Assembly: GCA_022013635.1 (NCBI GenBank)
Contig: JAKLPX010000155.1
Span: 1 to 5,044 of the forward strand
From: Candidatus Delongbacteria bacterium
GTDB taxonomy: Bacteria > UBA4055
DNA length: 5,044 bases
Direction: 5' to 3'
How positions within the stretch are numbered: the stretch's first letter is position 1; each line of letters starts with the position of its first letter. Position numbers and translations under genes: made by a program. The notes beneath the pieces are model-generated. The model made no database searches and was not told the DNA's origin. It saw nothing but the letters and a program-made list of their open reading frames with translations. Shown here piece after piece: positions 1 through 5,044 of this stretch.

Positions 1-17
1 ATATAGAAGCAAAAGAA

Positions 18-39
18 AGAGGCGGTTTTTGCCGCCTCT
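18..39 (-). terminator. Rho-independent terminator of the two-gene unit
   Basis: A perfect 8-bp inverted repeat, AGAGGCGG with CCGCCTCT, encloses a 6-base loop. Read on the minus strand the hairpin is followed directly by a T-rich tail (TTCTTTTGCTTC, from positions 17 down to 6). It begins 25 bases after the stop codon at 65-67. On the plus strand the bases after the stem (GGATTTGG) are not a T-run, so termination is expected only for minus-strand transcripts. Confidence 0.88.
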
Positions 40-64
40 GGATTTGGTATTTATAGCTACAGGA

Positions 65-325
65 TTATTTCATTAGAATCATTTTCTGAGTTAGAGATAT
101 ACCTTCAACTTCAAGTGTGTAATAATAAACACCAGAATTGAATCGGCTTCCGTAAAAATCAACTGTGTGTATTCCGGCTTGTTTTGAACCCTTTGCAAGC
201 TCAGCTACTTTCTGACCGCTGATGTTGTAAACACTAAGTTTTACTTCAGAAGTCTTTGCGAGTGCGAATTTAATCTGCGTAACAGGATTGAACGGGTTCG
301 GATAATTCTGGTAAAGCACAGTCTC
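65..325 (-). other. T9SS type A C-terminal sorting domain of the peptidase
   Basis: Residues about 1151-1236: LYQNYPNPFNPVTQIKFAL opens the module, SVYNISGQKVAEL is the middle strand pair with the usual Y-N-x-x-G, then GIHTVDF, SGVYYYTLEV and the basic ending KMILMK. This is the pattern of the Por secretion system C-terminal sorting domain (TIGR04183-like). It directs periplasmic protein through the outer-membrane T9SS, where it is usually cleaved and the mature protein anchored or released. Confidence 0.9.
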
Positions 326-3300
326 GGTGGGGAGTATATTTTCAGTGATATCAGACGGAGTTTCGTATCCGTTGGTTATATTCCCACCCTTGCCGGATGT
401 CCCTTTTAATCTGTTTGCGATATCAATGTCTTTTTGCGAAAGCATAGCTTCGCCTTCAGAAGAGGCAGCTAGCATCATTTCCTGCGCAAGAGCAATGGCA
501 GGATCATACTCTTTATTCTTCAAAAATGCCGATACTTTAAGCTCTTTGAAGAAATTGATGTTGGTATCTTTTTCATTTGAAGCCAGAACATTATCATACA
601 AAGTGTTGATCTCATTCAAATCAAGACCGAGTCTCAAATATATGTTCGGCAGTTTAGCGTACGCTACCATTGCTTCATTGGTTTTAGAATATTCTGAGAT
701 CAAAGTTTCATACTTGTCTTTTGCTTCTATATATTTGCCGTTGAATTCATCTTCAATCGCGCTTGCAAGCAAAAGTATTTCAACTGGTGGTTCGGGCAGT
801 CCGGGTTGCGGATTCGGGAAAGGTGGTATGTAATTTGGATAATCTGCTGTACTGTATGGCGAAAAGTCTATGGTATAGCCCGTCTTCAAATCAAAAAAAC
901 TGCCGCTTGGCTGGGTGCTGCCCCAGTAATTTAATTCGGCAAGTATTTTGTATTTGAAATTAGGCGGATTAACCGCTTTGTTGCGTGGTACGAATTCCGG
1001 TAATGTTTTGATGCAGGGTACGGTCGGAGTAACATTCAGCGGTTCGGAATAAATATTATTTATCCCGTTATTTAGATATACCATACCTTTTAAATCAAGA
1101 CATATTTGAGCGCCGTCTTCGTTTCCCAGCCCGTTATTCTTTATTGTATTATTGAAAGGCGGATAATAAGTATATAAAGGAATAAGCTGAGGAAGCGATG
1201 CATAGCCGGCAGAATATACACCGTAAGTTAGATTATCGTATATTGTATTGTTGAAGATATACGGTGATGAGTTTATCACTGATATTCCTTTATCGTAATT
1301 CGATATATGATTCCTGGTAATATTTCCCGAAGACTGAGTCAATACTATGCCTTCGCCTTTGTTCATACCTTGGAAGACGCAGTAGCTTATTTCGTAATTA
1401 TTGCAGCCTTCAATACTGACTGCAGTCTCGCAATCTACAAACATGCAGTAGCTGATTTCGTGATTGTTACAGTTCAAAATACTGATTGCAGTCTCGCAAC
1501 CTTCAAATGAACAGTTGCGGGTTATCAACATACTATAAGGAATTCCGCTCAAACCGATTAGAGCACCGTTAATATTTGTTAATTTCAAAATAACGGTTGT
1601 TTCAGCATCACAGTTAATTCCTTTCCAAGAACCTGTTACAGGTATGTAATTTATTTCGATGGGGATTATCGTATTATTGTCGGCTAAGAATGATCCGCCT
1701 CTTTCCACAAATATCTCAGCATTCTCATAAGCTTCAATTTTCGCTCCGCCCTCAAGAACTAAGCTTGAATTTTGATCGACGGTAAGAATTGAACCTGCTT
1801 GTAATATTGCAGTTGTACTAGCAGGGAAAGTAAGAGTACCTGTTATTTTTGCGTTGCCTTCAACAATTAATTTTGCACTGGGCTCAAAAATCACATTTGC
1901 TCCGGGTTCGATCACAATGTTGGTTGCATTCCCGATAATAAACCTGGCTTCACTGTTGACCCTGAGCACGCCTCCTGCTTTAATAGTGAGCTTAGATTCA
2001 TTACCAAGTCTGAATTCTGAATTCAATCCTATTTGAATTTCAGTACCCTCGGGAATAATTAAATCTGTACAATTTAACAAACTAAGTGAAGAGTTATCCG
2101 CCACTCTAATCAATGCTTCATTTACAGAAACAATATCGCCTGTTTCAACAACAATATCGCCTGATATCGTAGAGTTTCCTTTACTTTCAATTAATGATCC
2201 TCGTAACATTGTAATTTGAGAGCCTTCTCCAACTACGACATGGGCACCGTCAATTACAAATCCGGCACTCTCTTCAATTACTAATCCGTTTTCATAATGC
2301 CATTTCGATAAGTCAGGTACAAAAGTCATTGTGTAATCGCCGATATATGATAAATAAACTCCACTTTTTATGGTCAACTGCGGATTTACCATTAAATTAC
2401 CTGTAAAATTCTGGATTTCAGGTTCTTCAATCGGATCAGGTTTAGTAGGACCAGGTGGTGTGAGATATAAACTCCCTGATAATCCTTTTAGTGTCAAAAG
2501 ACTATCAATGTAGGCTGTTGAAGAAACATTTTGGGGATATTCAAACAGTCTTGTATCTAAGGGATTAAAATATTTGTACGGAGACCATGTATCAAAATCA
2601 TTTGTGTATTCAAACACTTCGTTCATTTGGACAAATGTATCGGTATTGGTATCCGGATTTTTTGGACCTGGATGACCAGGAATTTGTTGGTCTGTTGGGA
2701 AAATATCTACTGAATATGTTGCGTCATAAGGATTTTCACCCGGATAAAACCCTCTCACAGAAGCTATCCAATAATAAAAGTATTCGTGATAATTATACGA
2801 AGTTAACCAAGCCTCTGCGTATGCCATCGTGTTGTCTGATGCGGTATGAACAGAAATATTCTTGCAGGCACCAGATGTGTTATTCAGAGATCTAGTAAAA
2901 CCACCGCTGTAACAACAACCGATCGTGAATATCATTTGCGCACAATTTATGTCTCTGACATAATCCGCTAACTCGCTATCCCTGATGTCTTCACCATCAA
3001 GATCAATATATGAAATCACAGGAATTGTGCTTGACCCGTATCCGTGGCCGTCAATATAAATGAATAGTTGATCGGCTGGCCCGAGCTTTGAGGGCAATTC
3101 CAATTCAGCAAAAGTAGCTTCGATAGCTGCTTTATCGGCATTAAAAAAATACTCATTAATCCCATCATTGTCAAGATCATCTCCATGCGAACCTGAATAA
3201 TGTATGATGATGTTTTCTTTCGTATAGCCATAAACATCAATAAGCGTGCAATACATCGCGGACATATCATTCCAAAAACGCTCTTCATCATGCTCGCTTC

Positions 3301-3775
3301 CGTTTATGATAACTGCGTATAGGTTACTATTTGGCAGTGCTTTTTCAATTTGATCAGTATTAACAACAGGCAATTCAGGAGTATCAGTCTTAGCTATTTC
3401 GGATATAAGTTCGAATTCCGTTTCGTAATTTACAGGAAATATTGTCTTATCAAAAATCTCGTATTCTCCTGTTTCACTGTTAACAAAAATTATCCTGCAA
3501 GGGTGATGCCACTTGCCCAGCGGATAATCGTCAACAAAATAAGCCCAGCTGTTCCCATAACTGGTGCTTACCTCGTCGCCGCTCCAAAGCACAACTGGTT
3601 TTGTAGGATTCACAGTGTAGTTCGATGCGTACACATTTACTTTTCCGACATCTTCGCCGATAATATTGTTCAAGACAATGCTGTTTGCATCAACCTTTGT
3701 AATTCCAGCGAAGAGTATAGCTGAGTAGAACATTACTACAGCTACGAAACATTTTGTTGACCAATACCTGCTCAT
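65..3775 (-). CDS. Secreted multidomain caspase-like (clan CD, C13-type) cysteine peptidase with beta-helix stalk and T9SS sorting domain
   Basis: Complete gene of 1236 aa, ATG at 3775, TAA at 65-67. The start is fixed by a strong Shine-Dalgarno 6 bases upstream and by the signal peptide that follows: Arg3 and Lys8, a hydrophobic core at about 9-24, and a likely cleavage after Val-Asp-Ala30. Domains in order: a beta-rich N-terminal module (about 33-130); a clan CD peptidase domain (about 150-345) with the His motif IDGHGYG (His244) and the Cys motif IGCCYSGGF (Cys288); a Pro-rich linker (about 440-455); a beta-solenoid-like stretch (about 458-700); right-handed beta-helix repeats (about 750-880) ending in an NYWGS motif (949-953); a second Pro-rich linker (about 979-998); a TPR-like helical segment (about 1005-1123); and a T9SS type A sorting domain (about 1151-1236). 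Expected role: a protease exported through the outer membrane. Substrate unknown. It lies 24 bases behind the FG-GAP gene, so it is probably co-transcribed with it. The peptidase assignment rests on motifs and fold pattern, and activity is inferred. Confidence 0.9.
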   Translation of the reverse strand: MSRYWSTKCFVAVVMFYSAILFAGITKVDANSIVLNNIIGEDVGKVNVYASNYTVNPTKPVVLWSGDEVSTSYGNSWAYFVDDYPLGKWHHPCRIIFVNSETGEYEIFDKTIFPVNYETEFELISEIAKTDTPELPVVNTDQIEKALPNSNLYAVIINGSEHDEERFWNDMSAMYCTLIDVYGYTKENIIIHYSGSHGDDLDNDGINEYFFNADKAAIEATFAELELPSKLGPADQLFIYIDGHGYGSSTIPVISYIDLDGEDIRDSELADYVRDINCAQMIFTIGCCYSGGFTRSLNNTSGACKNISVHTASDNTMAYAEAWLTSYNYHEYFYYWIASVRGFYPGENPYDATYSVDIFPTDQQIPGHPGPKNPDTNTDTFVQMNEVFEYTNDFDTWSPYKYFNPLDTRLFEYPQNVSSTAYIDSLLTLKGLSGSLYLTPPGPTKPDPIEEPEIQNFTGNLMVNPQLTIKSGVYLSYIGDYTMTFVPDLSKWHYENGLVIEESAGFVIDGAHVVVGEGSQITMLRGSLIESKGNSTISGDIVVETGDIVSVNEALIRVADNSSLSLLNCTDLIIPEGTEIQIGLNSEFRLGNESKLTIKAGGVLRVNSEARFIIGNATNIVIEPGANVIFEPSAKLIVEGNAKITGTLTFPASTTAILQAGSILTVDQNSSLVLEGGAKIEAYENAEIFVERGGSFLADNNTIIPIEINYIPVTGSWKGINCDAETTVILKLTNINGALIGLSGIPYSMLITRNCSFEGCETAISILNCNNHEISYCMFVDCETAVSIEGCNNYEISYCVFQGMNKGEGIVLTQSSGNITRNHISNYDKGISVINSSPYIFNNTIYDNLTYGVYSAGYASLPQLIPLYTYYPPFNNTIKNNGLGNEDGAQICLDLKGMVYLNNGINNIYSEPLNVTPTVPCIKTLPEFVPRNKAVNPPNFKYKILAELNYWGSTQPSGSFFDLKTGYTIDFSPYSTADYPNYIPPFPNPQPGLPEPPVEILLLASAIEDEFNGKYIEAKDKYETLISEYSKTNEAMVAYAKLPNIYLRLGLDLNEINTLYDNVLASNEKDTNINFFKELKVSAFLKNKEYDPAIALAQEMMLAASSEGEAMLSQKDIDIANRLKGTSGKGGNITNGYETPSDITENILPTETVLYQNYPNPFNPVTQIKFALAKTSEVKLSVYNISGQKVAELAKGSKQAGIHTVDFYGSRFNSGVYYYTLEVEGISLTQKMILMK
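407..763 (-). other. TPR-like helical segment within the peptidase
   Basis: Residues about 1005-1123 change abruptly from beta-rich to helical composition. The stretch FNGKYIEAKDKYETLISEYS (1011-1030), followed by NEAMVAYAKLPNIYLRLG (1033-1050), resembles a tetratricopeptide repeat with the common 'g-x-Y-x-x-A-x-x-x-Y' spacing. A second, weaker unit may be KELKVSAFLKNKEYDPAIALAQEMM (1077-1101, around the EYDPAIALA core). It sits between a Pro-rich linker and the sorting domain. The usual role would be protein binding. Only the first unit is convincing. Confidence 0.55.
1136..1528 (-). other. Right-handed parallel beta-helix (PbH1/NosD-like repeats) within the peptidase
   Basis: Residues about 750-880 show the repeating pattern N-x-I/F-x-x-x/N-x-x-G-I seen in pectate-lyase-like and NosD-like beta-helices: NCSFEGCETAISI, YCMFVDCETAVSI, ITRNHISNYDKGISV and IFNNTIYDNLTYGVYS. 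A downstream NYWGS motif (949-953) followed by a DFSPYS stretch is common near the end of such helices. The preceding region, about 458-700, has a different and looser G-x-x-L/I-x-V/I repetition that also suggests a solenoid. The module is probably a spacer or a glycan- or protein-binding surface. No pectate lyase catalytic residues are recognisable. Confidence 0.72.
1382..1513 (-). repeat. Two tandem 66-bp repeats encoding 22-residue beta-helix rungs
   Basis: Units at 1448-1513 and 1382-1447 are about three quarters identical at the DNA level (50 of 66 positions by hand count). They encode residues 755-776 and 777-798. Both rungs share CxFxxCETAxSI, then CNN and EISY. A third, diverged rung starts at Cys799. 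The 22-residue period matches one turn of a parallel beta-helix. In-frame duplication within the gene is the likely origin. Confidence 0.85.
2741..3328 (-). other. Caspase-like (clan CD) peptidase domain within the 1236-aa protein
   Basis: Residues about 150-345. The order is that of the caspase-hemoglobinase fold: strand YAVIINGS (153-160); helix and strand ENIIIHY (187-193); an acidic loop DDLDNDGIN (199-207); a helix; strand DQLFIYIDGHG (235-245) carrying the predicted catalytic His244 (codon 3044-3046); the segment YIDLDGEDIRDSELADYV (256-273); and strand QMIFTIGCCYSGGF (280-293) with predicted nucleophile Cys288 (codon 2912-2914). Aligning CCYSG with the family pattern A/D-C-x-S-G puts the nucleophile at the second Cys of the pair. 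The next strand ISVHTASDNTMAYAE (307-321) fits the usual position behind the Cys strand. Family C13 (legumain/GPI8-like) is the best guess; metacaspase-like C14 is the alternative. Confidence 0.8.
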
Positions 3776-3781
3776 AACTCT

Positions 3782-3787
3782 ACCTCC
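3782..3787 (-). promoter_or_regulatory. Shine-Dalgarno sequence of the peptidase gene
   Basis: On the minus strand GGAGGT lies 6 bases before the ATG at 3775, within the 24-base gap (3776-3799) after the upstream stop codon. It decides the start of the peptidase gene. The gap has no hairpin and is too short for a normal promoter plus leader, which supports co-transcription with the FG-GAP gene. Confidence 0.85.
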
Positions 3788-3799
3788 GTTTACATTGTT

Positions 3800-4060
3800 T
3801 TACCTCAAATACAGCATCTTCCTCACCTGTCTATGAATGCCGTTGACTTTAAGTTCGTAATAATATACTCCGCTTGTCAAATCGTCCGTTCTGTAATTTA
3901 CGGAATGGATGCCTTGAGCGTACCTGCTTTGTACAATGCTTTCTACCAATTCTCCTTTCCCGTTGTGAATATTCAGTTTTACTTCCGATGGCGCGTCTAA
4001 ACTAAATCGTATTATTGTTTCATTATTGAACGGATTAGGATAATTTTGATATAATTCTAC
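3800..4060 (-). other. T9SS type A C-terminal sorting domain of the FG-GAP protein
   Basis: The last 86 visible residues follow the same plan as the sorting domain of the downstream peptidase: LYQNYPNPFNNETIIRFSL, SEVKLNIHN, GIHSVNY, SGVYYYELKV and the basic end RKMLYLR. The middle motif is less canonical (HNGKGELV where YNxxGqkV is usual). The two copies are clearly diverged, so this is not a recent duplication. Confidence 0.88.
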
Positions 4061-5044
4061 CTTGCTTATAAGATTATCCTGATTTTCTATTCCTGTCTGC
4101 GGATCCTGAACAAAATCACCGGCTTCAGTCTGAAACAAGATCGTTACATCATTTTCGTAAGCATAGCTGGAATTTAATGAGACTATGTCATTGAGCCCGT
4201 TGCCGTCAATATCTGCAACAAATGACCTTATCGTGCTTGTGTAGTTAGGAGTATCGCCAAAATAGGTTTGATAATTAACTGGACCGGCTAAGGTAGAACC
4301 TGCTTCATTAAAAAGAATATAAGTATGCCATTTTTCGTAATCAGAATTAGGGTAGTAGTACGACGAATTGTATATAACATCCAAGTAGCCGTCGCCATTC
4401 AAATCTTCTATGAAAAATGATGCTAAAGCTTCGTCGAGATATTTGCTGTACATAAGTGTGATCGCATCGCCTGTACAAGAAAATATTAGCAGAAGCTTTT
4501 GTGTCCCGGGTGTATACCAGTTGCACGCGATGATTTCATTTATCCCATCATTATTAATGTCTTCAATCGCCATTTCGTTTACTCCGCCCAGTGCATCATG
4601 TGTCAACTCGGATACTCCTGATACTGAATTATATATGGTAATTTTTGTCCCGCTACCAACTAATATCTCTTCTTTTCCGTTTCCCGTTAAGTCCCCGCAG
4701 GCTATAGCTCCCGGCGGCTCATCAAGATCGTAATAAATAGGGCTGGAAAATTGTCCGGTTCCGTCATTTTTCATATACCCCCAGAAATATCCGCTGTTGG
4801 AATAAAAAACGATATCAATATCACCGTCGCCGTCTATGTCGCCATAATTCATTCCTGAAAATATTTTGTCGCTATTAAGTGGAAAATCCTGATACATTTC
4901 GAATTGCCCGTTATCGTTTCCAATTATCCTAACATACCTATCTGCAGACCCTGAGGAAAAATCGGAATAAAAAGTTACAATATCAAGATACTCATCATTA
5001 TTAATTTTTTGCAAGAATATATTTTCCTGATACCCGCAAAATAC
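3800..5044 (-). CDS. FG-GAP/VCBS repeat beta-propeller protein with T9SS sorting domain (5' end beyond window)
   Basis: Partial gene: the frame is open to the window edge at 5044, giving 414 visible residues, with TAA at 3800-3802. The first possible internal start (a TTG at 5014) falls inside a repeat motif and is not the true start. Numbering from the edge, six calcium-loop motifs of the D-x-[DN]-x-[DN]-G-x-x-[DE] kind begin near residues 14 (NNDEYLDIV), 69 (DIDGDGDIDIV), 118 (DLTGNGKEEIL), 162 (DINNDGINEII), 214 (DLNGDGYLDVI) and 278 (DIDGNGLNDIV). Their spacing of 44-64 residues fits blades of an integrin-alpha-like FG-GAP beta-propeller. Residues about 329-414 form a T9SS type A sorting domain (YQNYPNPFN, then SGVYYYELKV and a basic end). 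Such proteins are typically exported and act in binding or adhesion. No enzymatic motif is visible, but one could lie in the missing N-terminal part. Propeller and sorting domain are well supported; the specific role is unknown. Confidence 0.9.
   Translation of the reverse strand, partial: VFCGYQENIFLQKINNDEYLDIVTFYSDFSSGSADRYVRIIGNDNGQFEMYQDFPLNSDKIFSGMNYGDIDGDGDIDIVFYSNSGYFWGYMKNDGTGQFSSPIYYDLDEPPGAIACGDLTGNGKEEILVGSGTKITIYNSVSGVSELTHDALGGVNEMAIEDINNDGINEIIACNWYTPGTQKLLLIFSCTGDAITLMYSKYLDEALASFFIEDLNGDGYLDVIYNSSYYYPNSDYEKWHTYILFNEAGSTLAGPVNYQTYFGDTPNYTSTIRSFVADIDGNGLNDIVSLNSSYAYENDVTILFQTEAGDFVQDPQTGIENQDNLISKVELYQNYPNPFNNETIIRFSLDAPSEVKLNIHNGKGELVESIVQSRYAQGIHSVNYRTDDLTSGVYYYELKVNGIHRQVRKMLYLR

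Noticed and set aside
327..833. Plus-strand open frame of 168 codons
   Set aside because: Antisense to the TPR-like segment and linker. Its Ser-rich, low-complexity translation is what complementing a Glu/Lys/Ala-coding strand gives.
1307..1510. Plus-strand frame with an internally repeated translation
   Set aside because: The repetition is just the antisense image of the two 66-bp beta-helix units of the peptidase gene.
3016..3291. Second minus-strand frame inside the peptidase domain (91 codons)
   Set aside because: It overlaps the catalytic domain in another frame and has no family signature. The main frame is continuous through here, so it is not a frameshift fragment.
3350..3724. Plus-strand open frame opposite the N-terminus of the peptidase gene
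   Set aside because: It is fully antisense to a well-supported signal peptide and N-terminal module, and its translation shows no recognisable domain.
3776..3799. Possible promoter or terminator between the two genes
   Set aside because: Only 24 bases, no inverted repeat, and the content is explained by the ribosome binding site.
4410..4733. Plus-strand open frame of 107 codons
   Set aside because: Antisense to conserved propeller repeats, with no domain of its own.
5012..5014. Possible TTG start codon for the upstream gene
   Set aside because: The frame remains open for ten more codons to the window edge, the TTG sits inside the first calcium-loop repeat, and no signal peptide follows although the protein has a T9SS signal that needs prior export.

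Overview
The window suggests a bacterium of the Bacteroidota/Chlorobi superphylum, most likely an Ignavibacteria-like lineage or another member of the wider Fibrobacterota-Chlorobi-Bacteroidota group. Both proteins encoded here end in a type A sorting domain of the type IX secretion system (T9SS), each with the motif YQNYPNPFN and a C-terminal 'SGVYYY' strand. That wording is typical of Ignavibacteria and relatives, but the lineage is inferred from style and not from a marker gene. The DNA is AT-rich and almost entirely coding.

Layout: everything reads on the minus strand. The upstream gene (3800 to beyond 5044) is cut by the window edge. Its visible 414 residues hold six FG-GAP/VCBS-type calcium-loop repeats, which indicate a beta-propeller, followed by a T9SS sorting domain. 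After a 24-base gap containing a strong Shine-Dalgarno sequence comes a complete gene (65-3775, 1236 aa). It encodes a large secreted multidomain protein: signal peptide, N-terminal beta-rich module, clan CD (caspase-like, C13/legumain-related) cysteine peptidase domain with His244 and Cys288, a long beta-solenoid stretch, a right-handed parallel beta-helix with a cysteine ladder, a TPR-like helical segment, and a T9SS sorting domain. An intrinsic terminator at 18-39 closes the unit. The longest non-coding stretch is 64 bases, so there is no unexplained gap.

Together the two genes look like the end of an operon for exported, probably surface-attached or released proteins: one calcium-stabilised propeller protein and one putative cysteine protease on a long beta-solenoid stalk. 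Whether the two products interact is not shown by the sequence. No RNA genes, mobile elements, CRISPR arrays or promoters are visible.
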